From Verrucomicrobium sp. (GTDB taxonomy: Bacteria > Verrucomicrobiota > Verrucomicrobiia > Methylacidiphilales > GAS474): DNA of 64,000 bases. Below the pieces are notes generated by a model. That model saw only the letters and a program-made list of their open reading frames with translations. It was not told the origin of the DNA and did no database searches. The DNA is taken from positions 186,001 through 250,000 of the forward strand of contig JAPWJX010000009.1 of assembly GCA_028283855.1 (NCBI GenBank). Reading direction: 5' to 3'. Shown piece after piece: positions 16,747-25,839 of this stretch. The position numbers and the translations under genes were made by a program. The first letter of the stretch is position 1. Each line of letters opens with the position of its first letter.

Positions 16747-17601
16747 CTACATTTTGTAGGGGCCTTTTTCCTTCTCTTTTTCTTTGGCGCCTTTGCCGCG
16801 TTTGCGGCTGGAGGTGAAGTCGGCTTCCTCGAAACGGGGCGGCTCCTCCTCTTCTTCTTCCAGGTCGTAGAATTCGTCCAGGTGGAGCTGGGAGAGGGTT
16901 TCCTTAGCCGTGATATGGGGGTTGGAGGCGGCCAAGTCTGTCCGGTCCCGCAGAAAGACGGGCAGGTCGATGATGACGCCGGGGCCCACCGCGCAACGGA
17001 TGAGCTGGGCGCCGTTGAGAATCTGCGTCAGCTCCGGCTCGTTCCTTTCCTCCTCCCCGCCGGGCGGCAAGTCGGGATCCTCGGGCCGGGGCTCTTCCGG
17101 CATCTGGCCGATGGAGGTGCGGATGACGGCGGTGGCGGGATCGGAAATCAGGGCGTTGCCCGTGCGGCTTTGGTAGACCCACGCGCCGTCGCGAACGGTG
17201 GTTTCGGCCAGCTCCGATTGGGCGACCCAGGTGCCGGGGCCGAGGATCTGGCATCCGTCCCGCAGGAAGGTGGGGTAAAGGAGGTCGGGCTTTTCCTGGC
17301 TGGCCCCGGTGACGTGGGCGCCGTCCGCGATCAGGACGCTGCCGGAGGTGTCGACCATGGGGCCGATGATGGAATCACCTCCCACCACGGTGCTGGTGCG
17401 CAGGACGGTGGCTTCCCCGTAGACGGCGGCGTCCTCCCCGATCTCCACGCCGGGCTCGACCCGGGCGTCGCGGTGGACCCAGCCGCCGGGGCGGCCTTCG
17501 GCGTTCCCGTCGTAGCGGGACCATTCGGCCTCGTTCAGGGCCAAGTCGTCCCGGCCGGTGACTTCGCGGAGGTGGGTGCGGAGTTCGGCGAAGGTGCGCA
17601 T
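16747..17601 (-). CDS. left-handed beta-helix protein, second of a tandem pair
   Basis: Unknown function. A 284-aa protein starting MRTFAELRTHLREVTGRDD, almost the same as its upstream neighbour, then W-S-R-Y-D-G-N-x-x-G-x-P-G-G-W-V and a long run of imperfect hexapeptide turns (EIGEDAAVYGEATVLRTSTV). The C-terminus has an acidic stretch (DLEEEEEEPPRFEEADF) and a basic end rich in Lys. It begins 2 nt after its paralogue's stop, so the pair is one transcript, led by the 12-base box at 18422. No secretion signal is visible. Confidence 0.78.
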   Translation of the reverse strand: MRTFAELRTHLREVTGRDDLALNEAEWSRYDGNAEGRPGGWVHRDARVEPGVEIGEDAAVYGEATVLRTSTVVGGDSIIGPMVDTSGSVLIADGAHVTGASQEKPDLLYPTFLRDGCQILGPGTWVAQSELAETTVRDGAWVYQSRTGNALISDPATAVIRTSIGQMPEEPRPEDPDLPPGGEEERNEPELTQILNGAQLIRCAVGPGVIIDLPVFLRDRTDLAASNPHITAKETLSQLHLDEFYDLEEEEEEPPRFEEADFTSSRKRGKGAKEKEKEKGPYKM

Positions 17602-17603
17602 CG

Positions 17604-18413
17604 TCACATCACGCGGGTTTGCTTCTTTTCCCGGGGACGGGAAATCGTGCCGGAAGAAGGACGGCCGAACGCGACTTCCCGCATCCATTCCTTGGAGGGT
17701 GCGGCGGCGTCGAGCGTTTCGGGCCGGGTTAGCGACTCGTCGGAAGAAAGGAGTTCCTGGCCGCTGCGGGAGACGGCCCGGTCCACGGCGACGCCCGGTC
17801 CCACCCGGCAATCGGCCAGCTGCGCGCCGTTGCGGACGATGGTTTCTTCCGTGTCCCGGGGGGCATCGATCTTCACCGTGACGGAGCTGCCGTAAGCGGC
17901 GGTGACATTCCAGGGCGCGCCGATGTCCGTCTGGTGGACGAAGGTGGCGGGATCGGAAACGGTGGCTTGGTTGAGATGGGACTGGAGGCTCCAGGCCCCG
18001 TCCTGGACGGAGGATTGGTTCAAGTCGCTCTGGCAGACCCAGGTCCCGGCTCCATCGACACGGCTTTCGTGCAGGACGTAGGCGTCTTTCTTATCCCGCG
18101 ATTTATCGCCGGGGATTTCCCCGGTCACATGGGCGCCGCCGGAGACGACGGTGCCGCCGGAAAGGATCACATGGGGGCCGACGACCGAGTCGCCCTCGAC
18201 CCGCGCGCCCTTTAAGAGGGCGGTCATGGCGCCGTAGACGGCGGCGTGTTCCCCGATATGGACGCCGGGCTCGATGCGCAGGCCTTTCCAGACCCAGCCT
18301 CCGGGGGTGCCGTCCTCGTTCTTATCGTAGCGGGTCCAGGCCCCTTCCAGAAGGGCGGCGTCCTGGCCGGTCACGGCGCGCAGGTGGTCTTGCAGCTCGG
18401 CGAACGTTCGCAT
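17604..18413 (-). CDS. left-handed beta-helix protein, first of a tandem pair behind the 12-base box
   Basis: Unknown function. A 269-aa protein: helical cap MRTFAELQDHLRAVTGQD, then WTRYDKNEDGTPGGWVW and hexapeptide-like turns (VHIGEHAAVYGAMTAL). It is a paralogue of the next gene and more distantly of the protein at 3030. The repeats should form a left-handed beta-helix, a fold used by acyltransferases, but I see no catalytic His or acceptor-binding insert, so an enzyme role is not supported. The start at 18413 is fixed by the shared MRTFAEL N-terminus and by the 12-base box 8 nt upstream. Confidence 0.8.
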   Translation of the reverse strand: MRTFAELQDHLRAVTGQDAALLEGAWTRYDKNEDGTPGGWVWKGLRIEPGVHIGEHAAVYGAMTALLKGARVEGDSVVGPHVILSGGTVVSGGAHVTGEIPGDKSRDKKDAYVLHESRVDGAGTWVCQSDLNQSSVQDGAWSLQSHLNQATVSDPATFVHQTDIGAPWNVTAAYGSSVTVKIDAPRDTEETIVRNGAQLADCRVGPGVAVDRAVSRSGQELLSSDESLTRPETLDAAAPSKEWMREVAFGRPSSGTISRPREKKQTRVM

Positions 18414-18421
18414 CCCCCATT

Positions 18422-18433
18422 AATTCGGCTATT
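18422..18433 (-). promoter_or_regulatory. 12-base start-proximal box (copy 3)
   Basis: Exact AATAGCCGAATT on the minus strand, ending 8 nt before the ATG at 18413. It is the right arm of the inverted repeat TTCGGC-N8-GCCGAA. It lies between the smpB stop and the tandem beta-helix genes. Confidence 0.6.
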
Positions 18434-18456
18434 TGTGGCCGAAATGTCCCCGAAAA

Positions 18457-18906
18457 TCAGGATCGGCGACGCAGGGTGCGGTCGAGGTCCCGCTTGGCTT
18501 CCGCCTGCTTGATGTCCTCGCGCTTGTCCCGGGCGTTTTTGCCCACGCCGATGCCCAGGAGGACCTTCAGCTTGCGGTTTTTCCAGTAAATCTTGAGGGG
18601 GACCAGCGTCCGCCCCTGGACGGAGATCTGGTCGAAGAGCTTGCGGATCTCCGCCTTGTGGAGGAGGAGACGGCGGACGGCCTTGGCCTCGTGGTTGTCG
18701 TGGACCGTCTTGTCGTAGGGCTGGATGTCGCACTGGTGGAGCCAGATCTCCCCCTTGTCGATCTTGGCGTAGGCGCCGTCCAGGTTGCCCCGGCCCAGGC
18801 GCAGGGACTTTACCTCCGTGCCGCGCAAGGCCATGCCGGCCTCGTACGTGTCGAGGATCTGGTAGCTGTGGCGAGCCTTGCGGTTCGTGATGACGTCGTC
18901 GCCCAT
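18457..18906 (-). CDS. smpB: SsrA-binding protein SmpB
   Basis: SmpB carries tmRNA into stalled ribosomes for trans-translation. The 149-aa product has the family blocks TNRKARHSYQILDTYEAGM, LRGTEVKSLRLGRGNL, DGAYAKI, and a basic C-terminal tail (KREDIKQAEAKRDLDRTL) that enters the mRNA channel. No tmRNA gene is recognised nearby. It follows rpoZ on the same strand with a 30-nt gap. Confidence 0.96.
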   Translation of the reverse strand: MGDDVITNRKARHSYQILDTYEAGMALRGTEVKSLRLGRGNLDGAYAKIDKGEIWLHQCDIQPYDKTVHDNHEAKAVRRLLLHKAEIRKLFDQISVQGRTLVPLKIYWKNRKLKVLLGIGVGKNARDKREDIKQAEAKRDLDRTLRRRS

Positions 18907-18936
18907 GACGTGCCGCCCGCAGAGGGGCGGAAAGGC

Positions 18937-19188
18937 TTACTTGGAGCGCCGCTTAGGCGACTTCTTCAGCTTGGCGGGGGAATCCTTCGGCTCAACGAGC
19001 TCGAAGGTGAGCTTTTTATCGGCGATCTCGCGAAGCGCGATCTCCATCAGAGTCCAGCGGGGATGGACCTCGACCAGCGGGCGGGCGCCCTGACCCAGCA
19101 GGCGGACACGGCGGGAGACGACGTTGATCAAAACTTCCGGGGTGCCAACGATGCTGAGGGCTTCCTGAACGAAGGTCGAGTTGCTCAT
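18937..19188 (-). CDS. rpoZ: DNA-directed RNA polymerase omega subunit (RpoZ-like)
   Basis: A small 83-aa protein with the omega fold: MSNSTFVQEALSIVGTPEVLINVVSRRVRLLGQGARP, then LMEIALREIADKKLTFEL. It stabilises the beta-prime subunit. The start at 19188 is preferred; an in-frame ATG at 19239 would add 17 residues not typical for omega. A degenerate copy of the 12-base box (one base missing) lies at 19259-19268. The C-terminus is Lys/Arg-rich. Confidence 0.82.
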   Translation of the reverse strand: MSNSTFVQEALSIVGTPEVLINVVSRRVRLLGQGARPLVEVHPRWTLMEIALREIADKKLTFELVEPKDSPAKLKKSPKRRSK

Positions 19189-19270
19189 AGGGGAACGGTG
19201 AGAATGCCGGTCTTCTCCTTGGCAATCAAGTGTTTTTTCCTTGTTCATTTCTCTGAACAATCGGCTATGA

Positions 19271-21751
19271 GTGGGGATAATGACCCAGCCTCCCGCTCCC
19301 TTTAAGTCCGCCCTGGAAAAGTCGGCCTCCGCCCTGAAGAAGGAAATCGAGCATCACCTGAAGTTCACCCTGGCGCGGGATCCGGAGACGGCGACGATCG
19401 GCCACTGGTGGCTGGCCACCTCCCGGGCGGTCCAGGACCGGCTGATCGAGCGGATGATCGCCACGATGGCCGTCCATCACCGGCAGAACGTCCGCCGGGT
19501 CTATTACCTTTCCCTGGAGTTCCTCATGGGCCACCTCCTGAGCAACAACCTCTACAACGCGGGCATCCATGACGAGGTATTTCAGGCCCTCAAGGAGCTG
19601 GGCCTCAACCCGGACGACATCCGCAACGAGGAATACGACATGGCCCTGGGCAACGGCGGCCTGGGCCGCCTGGCCGCCTGCTTCATGGATTCCCTGGCCA
19701 CGCTCGACCTTCCCGCCGTCGGCTACGGCATCCACTACGAGTTCGGCCTCTTCCGCCAGAAGTTCCAGAACGGCTACCAGACCGAATATCCGGACAGCTG
19801 GATCAAATTCGGCAGCCCGTGGGAGGTCATGCGGCCGGAGTACAAGCAGAAGATCGACATCTACGGCCAGGTGGAACACGTCTTCGACGACCAGGGCAAC
19901 TACCGCTCCCACTGGGTGAACACCCGCCACATCCTGGGCATCCCGTACGACATCCCCGTCGCGGGCTTCGGCACGAACACGGTCAATGTCCTGCGCCTTT
20001 GGGAATCGAAGTCGACCGAGGAATTCGACCTCAACGCCTTCAGCGACGGCGCCTACCAGGAAGCCGTCCGCGACAAGAACCTGGGCGAGACTGTCTCCAA
20101 GGTCCTTTACCCGAACGACAAGACGGAGAACGGCAAGGAGCTGCGCCTGGTGCAGCAATACTTTTTCGTCGCCTGCTCCCTGCGGGACATCATCCGCCGG
20201 TTCAAAGCCCGGGGCAACTTCTGGCCCCAGTTCCCGGAAAAGGTCGCCGTTCAGCTCAATGACACCCACCCCGCCGTGGCCATCCCGGAGCTCATGCGCA
20301 TCCTCCACGACGAGGAGGAGCTGCCCTGGAACCAGGCCTGGGACATCGTTACCAAGACCTTCGGCTACACGAACCACACCCTGCTGCCGGAGGCGCTGGA
20401 GAAGTGGAGCCTCTCCCTCTTCTCCAAGGTCCTGCCGCGCCACACGGAGATCGTCTTCGAGATCAACAAGCGCCACCTGGAAGAGGTGGAGAAGCGCTGG
20501 CCCGGCGACGTCGCGCGGAAGCGGGCCCTCTCCCTCATCGACGAAGGCCCGCCCAAGTCGATCCGCATGGCCCATCTGGCCGTCGTCGGCAGCCATTCCG
20601 TCAACGGCGTGGCCGCGCTCCACACTGCCCTGCTGAAGAAGGACCTCTTCCCGGACTTCGACGCCTTTTTCCCCGGCCGCATCAACAATAAGACCAACGG
20701 CATCACCCCCCGCCGCTGGCTCCTGGCGGCCAATCCCCGCCTCTCCGGCCTCATCACGGAAAAGATCGGCGACGGCTGGGTGCGCGACCTGGACCAGCTC
20801 CGCGGCCTGGAAAAATACGCGGACGATCCCGAGTTCCAGTCCCGCTTCATGGAGATCAAGCTGGAGAACAAGCGCGACCTGGCGAAGATCATCCACGAGG
20901 AGTGCGGCGTGGAGGTCGATCCCGCCGCCCTCTTCGACGTCCAGATCAAGCGCCTGCACGAATACAAGCGCCAGCACCTGAATCTGCTGCACATCCTGAC
21001 GCTCTACCGGCGCCTGCTGAAGGACCCGAATTACCCGATGCACCCGCGCGTCTTCATCTTCGGCGCGAAGGCCGCTCCCGGCTACGACCTGGCCAAGACC
21101 ATCATCAAGGCGATCAACGCCGTGGGGGCCAAGATCAACTCCGACCCGCGCATCGGCGGCAAGCTGAAGGTCGTCTTCCTGCCGAATTACCGCGTCTCCC
21201 TGGCGCAGCGGATCATCCCGGGCGCCGACTTGTCCGAGCAGATCTCCACCGCCGGAAAGGAAGCCTCCGGCACCGGCAATATGAAGCTGGCCCTCAACGG
21301 CGCGCTGACCATCGGCACGCTGGACGGCGCCAACGTGGAGATCATGGAGGAGGTCGGCCGGGAGAACATCTTCATCTTCGGCCTCACCGTGGATCAGGTG
21401 GAGGCTCTCTGGAAGCGCGGCTACAACCCGCACGATTACTACAACGCCAACGAGGAGCTGCGCACCGTCGTCGACTGGGTCGGCTCCAACCACTTCACCC
21501 CGGACGAGCCGCCCGGCGTCCTGGCCTCCCTGCGCCACAGCCTGCTGGACGGCGGCGATCCCTACCTCTGCCTGGCCGATTACGCCGACTATGTGAAGTG
21601 CCAGGAAAAGGTCGACGCCGCCTACAAGGACCCGAAGCGCTGGGCCAAAATGGCCATCCTGAATACCGCCCGCGTCGGCAAGTTCTCCAGCGACCGGACG
21701 ATCCTGGAATACGCCAAGGACATCTGGAAGCTGCCGCAGGTGCCGGTCTAG
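19271..21751 (+). CDS. glgP: glycogen/maltodextrin phosphorylase
   Basis: GlgP releases glucose 1-phosphate from alpha-1,4-glucans with phosphate and pyridoxal phosphate. The 826-aa product is full length: [17 protein letters not shown] near the N-terminus, [17 protein letters not shown], and the PLP-lysine region [20 protein letters not shown] (about residue 670). The start may be GTG 19271 or ATG 19280; neither has a clear Shine-Dalgarno sequence. The stop overlaps the stop of the convergent kinase-like gene at CTAG. Confidence 0.96.
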   Translation: MGIMTQPPAPFKSALEKSASALKKEIEHHLKFTLARDPETATIGHWWLATSRAVQDRLIERMIATMAVHHRQNVRRVYYLSLEFLMGHLLSNNLYNAGIHDEVFQALKELGLNPDDIRNEEYDMALGNGGLGRLAACFMDSLATLDLPAVGYGIHYEFGLFRQKFQNGYQTEYPDSWIKFGSPWEVMRPEYKQKIDIYGQVEHVFDDQGNYRSHWVNTRHILGIPYDIPVAGFGTNTVNVLRLWESKSTEEFDLNAFSDGAYQEAVRDKNLGETVSKVLYPNDKTENGKELRLVQQYFFVACSLRDIIRRFKARGNFWPQFPEKVAVQLNDTHPAVAIPELMRILHDEEELPWNQAWDIVTKTFGYTNHTLLPEALEKWSLSLFSKVLPRHTEIVFEINKRHLEEVEKRWPGDVARKRALSLIDEGPPKSIRMAHLAVVGSHSVNGVAALHTALLKKDLFPDFDAFFPGRINNKTNGITPRRWLLAANPRLSGLITEKIGDGWVRDLDQLRGLEKYADDPEFQSRFMEIKLENKRDLAKIIHEECGVEVDPAALFDVQIKRLHEYKRQHLNLLHILTLYRRLLKDPNYPMHPRVFIFGAKAAPGYDLAKTIIKAINAVGAKINSDPRIGGKLKVVFLPNYRVSLAQRIIPGADLSEQISTAGKEASGTGNMKLALNGALTIGTLDGANVEIMEEVGRENIFIFGLTVDQVEALWKRGYNPHDYYNANEELRTVVDWVGSNHFTPDEPPGVLASLRHSLLDGGDPYLCLADYADYVKCQEKVDAAYKDPKRWAKMAILNTARVGKFSSDRTILEYAKDIWKLPQVPV

Positions 21752-22605
21752 CCGATCTCCTGCTCGGTCTGCGGCTGCTTCTTCCGGGGAACCAGGTGAA
21801 GCCGCCGCAGGCCGGCGATGAGTCGCGGGAACCGTTCCGGCGCGGGCGGTTGCCCCTCCAGACTTTTTCTGGATGTTGACGACTCGACCTTCAGCAGCAT
21901 CAGGTCGATCGGGAAGATGTTCCCATTCTTCAGCCGCCGGAAGTTGTCCTCGTGCGCGTCGTCCACCAGGATGCCGTCCTCCGGGCGGTACCATTCCCGC
22001 TCGCTGGGACGGGCGCAGAAGCCCTCCCCGGTCATCAGCTCGGCGACTTCGATTTCCTGGATGGGGCGGTCCTCCTCTTCCGAGTCGAAGTAACGCTGGG
22101 AAGTGACGATACGCGGGGCGCCGTCCTCGTCGATCGCGACCCCCTCGAAACGGTTGTCGGCCCCGAAGATACGGTTGGCCAGGGCGAGGCGCGCCAAATA
22201 TTCCGCGGGCGTGGCCTCGATGTTCTCAATGTAGTTGAACCGGGAGTTGTAAAAAAGCGTGTAGCCGAAGAAGTTGATCCCCTGGGTGACCTTGTGCACG
22301 CGGTCTTCCTGCATGAGGAAGACGTTTGTTTCGGCGGTATCGTCCGGGGAGGAGATCAGCTGGACGTGCTTGAACATGTCGGCGGGCAGGACGGCGTGGC
22401 GCTCCGCCGCCAGGGCGACGAGCTTTTCCGCCTGCTTCGCGAAGAAGGAGGAAGAACGGGCCAGTTTGGCCTGTTTTAGGGTGGCGTGGCTTTCCACGGA
22501 AGGCGCGCCCTTCCCCAAAGCCTGGGCCAGCGCCTCCAGCTCCGCCGTGGCGGCCTCGTTTTCCGGGCTGAGAATCTCCTGTCTAAGGGGTAATGGCGCG
22601 CTCAT
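21748..22605 (-). CDS. kinase-like protein, second of a tandem pair
   Basis: Not a known housekeeping family. The 285-aa product aligns with its upstream neighbour in blocks: [42 protein letters not shown]. It shows a protein-kinase-like order: a lysine in DRVHKVT (K105), a catalytic-loop-like DAHEDN (216-221), and PID (D234) where the metal-binding Asp would be. This resembles the Ser/Thr/Tyr kinase domain found in polyvalent phage proteins. It lacks a Gly-rich loop that I can see. It is 6 nt after its paralogue and shares the 12-base box at 23487. Confidence 0.7.
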   Translation of the reverse strand: MSAPLPLRQEILSPENEAATAELEALAQALGKGAPSVESHATLKQAKLARSSSFFAKQAEKLVALAAERHAVLPADMFKHVQLISSPDDTAETNVFLMQEDRVHKVTQGINFFGYTLFYNSRFNYIENIEATPAEYLARLALANRIFGADNRFEGVAIDEDGAPRIVTSQRYFDSEEEDRPIQEIEVAELMTGEGFCARPSEREWYRPEDGILVDDAHEDNFRRLKNGNIFPIDLMLLKVESSTSRKSLEGQPPAPERFPRLIAGLRRLHLVPRKKQPQTEQEIG

Positions 22606-22611
22606 GCCCTT

Positions 22612-23478
22612 TTATCGTTCGTGGCCGGCTTTTTCGGGGAAAGCCATTTTGTGGGTGGGCAGCGTGATTCCGGCAAACATGTCGGCAAGGCGGGGCGGCT
22701 CCGGGGCTTTCTTTTCCCAGCCCCAATCCTTGAACTTCTGGGGGTCGACCCGGCTCAGGATCAAATCGATCGGAAAGGGCTGCCCGTTTTCCCGGCGCAT
22801 GAAATTGGCCGCCTTGAAGTCGACGGCCACGATTCCTTCCTGGGGAAGATACTGATGCCATCCCCAGCTGCCGGGAGGATGAAGAAAGCCGCGCTCTTCC
22901 ATGAACCGGTCGGCCTCTTCCCGGCTCAAAGTCCAGCTGTCCTTCGAGTTGAAGTAATGCTGGGACGTGGCGATGTGGGGATGGCCGTGCCGGTCGACGA
23001 GAACGCCTTCAAAGCGGTTGTCGTCGCCGAAGACCCGGTTGGACAGGGCCAGGCGGGCCAGATATTGGCCGGGAGAGGCGTGCACCACGGTGGCAAAAGG
23101 ATGGACGGTATCGGCGTGATCGCAGAAAGCGGCCAAGCCGAAATAGTCGATCTGTTGCTGGGTGCCTTTATCGTATTTGTATTTCGTGACCTTGGCGACG
23201 CGGTCGCCGTCCGGATAGACAAGGACTTCCCCAGTGTCGAAGGAGATGCGGTCCCGGTCCTGAAACGCATCGCCAGGCAGGAGGCGATGGTGCTGCGTGG
23301 AGGCGGCGATGAGTTTCTCCGCCTGCCGGTGAAAGAAATCGTCCCCCCTTCCCCGGAGGAGCGCCCCTTCGGTCGGATAGGATTCCAGGGGCGCCAGACC
23401 CTCGTTCAGCTCCTGGGCCAGCGCCTCCAGCTCCGCCGTGGCGGCTTCATTTTCCGGGTTGAGGAGGGGGAACTCCAT
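22612..23478 (-). CDS. kinase-like protein, first of a tandem pair behind the 12-base box
   Basis: A 288-aa paralogue of the next gene. Key positions: K96 in RVAKVT, the catalytic-loop-like DFKAAN (220-225; compare D-x-K-x-x-N of protein kinases), and D238 in PIDL. The blocks [37 protein letters not shown] and IATSQHYF are shared between the two copies. The C-terminal 45 residues are Pro-rich and unlike the paralogue. Kinase fold is inferred from spacing of these residues; activity and target are unknown. The start is fixed by the box 8 nt upstream. Confidence 0.72.
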   Translation of the reverse strand: MEFPLLNPENEAATAELEALAQELNEGLAPLESYPTEGALLRGRGDDFFHRQAEKLIAASTQHHRLLPGDAFQDRDRISFDTGEVLVYPDGDRVAKVTKYKYDKGTQQQIDYFGLAAFCDHADTVHPFATVVHASPGQYLARLALSNRVFGDDNRFEGVLVDRHGHPHIATSQHYFNSKDSWTLSREEADRFMEERGFLHPPGSWGWHQYLPQEGIVAVDFKAANFMRRENGQPFPIDLILSRVDPQKFKDWGWEKKAPEPPRLADMFAGITLPTHKMAFPEKAGHER

Positions 23479-23486
23479 TACGGAGT

Positions 23487-23498
23487 AATTCGGCTATT
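23487..23498 (-). promoter_or_regulatory. 12-base start-proximal box (copy 4)
   Basis: Exact AATAGCCGAATT on the minus strand, ending 8 nt before the ATG at 23478. The TAG inside the box is the stop codon of the upstream TPR membrane protein gene (23494-23496), so the element is embedded in a gene end. Flanking GGC-AATA-GCC gives a short inverted repeat. Confidence 0.6.
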
Positions 23499-25017
23499 GC
23501 CCCAAGAGACGCGCCAGATTATTCCGCGCCTTCACGTAATCGGGCTTCAGGCGCAGGGCCTCCCGGAATTGGGCGATGGCCTCCTCCATCCGGCCCATGC
23601 CGGCCAGGAGCATGCCGTAGTTATTGTGGACGACCGGGGAATCGGGCGTCAGCCGCAGGAGGATCTGGAACTGCGCGGCCGATTCCTCCAGATGGCCCGT
23701 GGCGGCCAGGGAGAGGGCCAGGTTGTTACGGGCTTCCGGCTGGTCGGGCTTAAGGGCCAGGGAGCCCCGGAAACCCTCCACGGCCTCTTCCATGCGGCCT
23801 TGCTTGGCGCGGACCAGGGCCATGTTGTATTGGGCCAGCCAGGACTGGGCGTTCCGGGCCATGACGGCGGACCAGAAGGCCTCTTGATCGTGAAAGACCA
23901 CGGCGTCCTCCCGTCCCGCGAGGGAAAGGAGTAGCACAGCCAGAACCAGGAGGCCTGTGACCGTCCGGCGCCGCCCGTCCCGCAGCCGCCGCCGGGTTTT
24001 TTCCGCCCCCGCCGCCGCCAGGCCGACGATGCCGATCAGGGAGAGGTAGGCGAAGTGGTCGGCCACGGGAGAGAACTGAAGGTAAGACATCGGGATAAGG
24101 CCCAGCACCGGCACCAGGTTGAGGACGAAGAAGCCGACGCCGAAGACGAATCCCCTGCCCCAGGTCTTCCATCCCAGCCAGAGGGCCAGCGCCAGGACCG
24201 GCAGGAAGGCGAGCCAGAGGAGGGAGGGGGCAAAGGGCGGGTAGATGGGCAAAAGCCCGAAGGGCCAGACCGCTTTCCAGAAATAGAAAAGGAGCGCGTG
24301 GAGCGGCGATCCGCTAGCCACGGCTCCGGCGGTCCGGTGGGCCTGGAACCAGGCCGTGACGAGGCCCAGCACCAGCGCGACGGCTAGGAACGGAATGATG
24401 GAGAAGAAGTCACGCGCCTCCAAGTCCCCCCGCCGCCACCAGACGTAGAGCAGGAGGATGAAGGGGAGCATGACGACGGAGGTCTTGCAGAGCATCGCCG
24501 CGGCGAACCAGGCCACGGCGATCCAAAGGTCCCACCGCCGCCCGTGGGCGTGGAAGGCGACGTAGGCGCTCATGGCCAGGAGAAGCGGCGGCAGGGCGGT
24601 GGTGTTCTTTTCCTCCGCGATCCAGGCGACCGACTCGACGACGACCGGGTGAATGGCGAAGAGGAGCCCCGCCAGCCATGCGCCGGGGACAGAGAGCTTC
24701 GCCAAAAGCCGCCACAGGAGGAAGGCGGCCAAAAGGTGCATGCCCAGCGTGGCCAGGTGATAGCCTAGGGCGTGCCCGCCCCAGAGCTGCCATTGGATCC
24801 ATTGCAGGGTCGACTTAAGCGGGAAGTAGTCCGGCTCCGTGGGGGCGAACCAGATTTTGAGCAGGCCGCCCGGTTCCTGGATCGGCCGGTTGGCGGTGAT
24901 CTGGAAGTCGTCGTCCCAGAGCCATTCGCCGGAAAGGGCGGGGGCAAAGACCCAAAACCCGGCCAGGAGAATGGCCGCAGCCTGGAGCCAGAAAAGCCTA
25001 CGACTCGCTTCCGCCAT
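23494..25017 (-). CDS. polytopic membrane protein with C-terminal TPRs (O-mannosyltransferase/TMTC-like)
   Basis: A 507-aa protein. Residues about 10-370 hold around ten membrane helices with WLWDDDFQITANRPIQ in the first periplasmic loop, an acidic pair typical of GT-C glycosyltransferases. Residues about 385-505 form three TPR repeats (for example LAQYNMALVRAKQGRMEEAV). The layout matches bacterial TMTC-like proteins, which may glycosylate exported proteins using a lipid-linked sugar. It overlaps the DUF2017-like gene by 20 nt and its stop lies inside the 12-base box. Confidence 0.8.
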   Translation of the reverse strand: MAEASRRLFWLQAAAILLAGFWVFAPALSGEWLWDDDFQITANRPIQEPGGLLKIWFAPTEPDYFPLKSTLQWIQWQLWGGHALGYHLATLGMHLLAAFLLWRLLAKLSVPGAWLAGLLFAIHPVVVESVAWIAEEKNTTALPPLLLAMSAYVAFHAHGRRWDLWIAVAWFAAAMLCKTSVVMLPFILLLYVWWRRGDLEARDFFSIIPFLAVALVLGLVTAWFQAHRTAGAVASGSPLHALLFYFWKAVWPFGLLPIYPPFAPSLLWLAFLPVLALALWLGWKTWGRGFVFGVGFFVLNLVPVLGLIPMSYLQFSPVADHFAYLSLIGIVGLAAAGAEKTRRRLRDGRRRTVTGLLVLAVLLLSLAGREDAVVFHDQEAFWSAVMARNAQSWLAQYNMALVRAKQGRMEEAVEGFRGSLALKPDQPEARNNLALSLAATGHLEESAAQFQILLRLTPDSPVVHNNYGMLLAGMGRMEEAIAQFREALRLKPDYVKARNNLARLLGQ

Positions 25018-25522
25018 CGCTCAAAGCCGCCAGGCAGTTTTCCATCACGTAGGCCAGGAAGTGAATCTCCCAGACGGCCCGCTGCATCTCCCGGGTGGGC
25101 AGGGCCGCCGGATTGACGTCCATCTGAGTCTCGCCGATGCCGTTGAGGGCCGCCAGGAGGAGCCGCCGCTCGTTGAGGATGGCCAGGAAGGCCTCGATCT
25201 CGTCGTCGTCCAGGGTGAAGAGGTCGTCCCCCTCCCCGGTCAGGTTCCCTTCCGCGCCGAGCCACTGCTCCAGGAGCTTGGCCCGGTCGGAGCGCCAGGC
25301 CAGGCGGGTGTCCCGCAGGTCGGAGGCGGCCTCTTCCAGGTCGGCGTCCTGGGCCTGCCGGGTGGAGAGGAGGCCGGTCCAGTAACGTTGGAGCCGCTCC
25401 GGCAACTGCGCGGGGTCGATCTCGTACATGTTGAAGGTCTCGACCAGGGAGAGGATGAGAAGCTCCTTCTCCGAGTTCTCGAACTCCAGGGCCAGCATCC
25501 CCTCTGCGAAATGGGCCTTCAT
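24998..25522 (-). CDS. DUF2017-like protein coupled to clpS
   Basis: A 174-aa soluble, acidic, helical protein. The late part EIEAFLAILNERRLLLAALNGIGE and the position directly after clpS recall DUF2017, an actinobacterial family found next to clpS; the match is by pattern only. The start at ATG 25522 overlaps the clpS stop (ATGA), so the pair is translationally coupled. A role with ClpS in proteolysis is inferred from this coupling. Confidence 0.65.
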   Translation of the reverse strand: MKAHFAEGMLALEFENSEKELLILSLVETFNMYEIDPAQLPERLQRYWTGLLSTRQAQDADLEEAASDLRDTRLAWRSDRAKLLEQWLGAEGNLTGEGDDLFTLDDDEIEAFLAILNERRLLLAALNGIGETQMDVNPAALPTREMQRAVWEIHFLAYVMENCLAALSDGGSES

Positions 25523-25839
25523 GCCTTCTCCAAGGTGGCTTGCAGGCCGAAGGACTGGAGCTGGTGGACGATCAGCTCCGCGTGCTCCCGCGTCTCCGTG
25601 GCCACCAGGCTCTTCCCCTTCGTGTGGACTTCCATCATGTGCTTCTCCGCGTCCAGGCGCGGCATCTTCAGCACCTTTTGGAAGACGAAGGTGACGTAGG
25701 ACATGGTGTTGATGGGGTCGTTCCAGACGATGACGCCCCACCCTTTTTCGAAGGCCTCGTGGACGTGGGTGGCCACGTCCTCCTGCTCCTTCGTGGCGGC
25801 GACGGGGCTAATAGGTCGGCACGGAAGGGTCGATCTCAT
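25519..25839 (-). CDS. clpS: ATP-dependent Clp protease adaptor ClpS
   Basis: ClpS delivers N-degron substrates to ClpAP. The 106-aa product has the core VIVWNDPINTMSYVTFVFQKVL (Asn-Asp pair that binds the N-terminal residue), then AEKHMMEVHTKGKSLVATETREHAE, the conserved HxxG helix and strand. The ATG at 25839 lies 31 nt inside the preceding gene's end; no later ATG precedes the core. It is coupled to the DUF2017-like gene downstream. Confidence 0.93.
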   Translation of the reverse strand: MRSTLPCRPISPVAATKEQEDVATHVHEAFEKGWGVIVWNDPINTMSYVTFVFQKVLKMPRLDAEKHMMEVHTKGKSLVATETREHAELIVHQLQSFGLQATLEKA

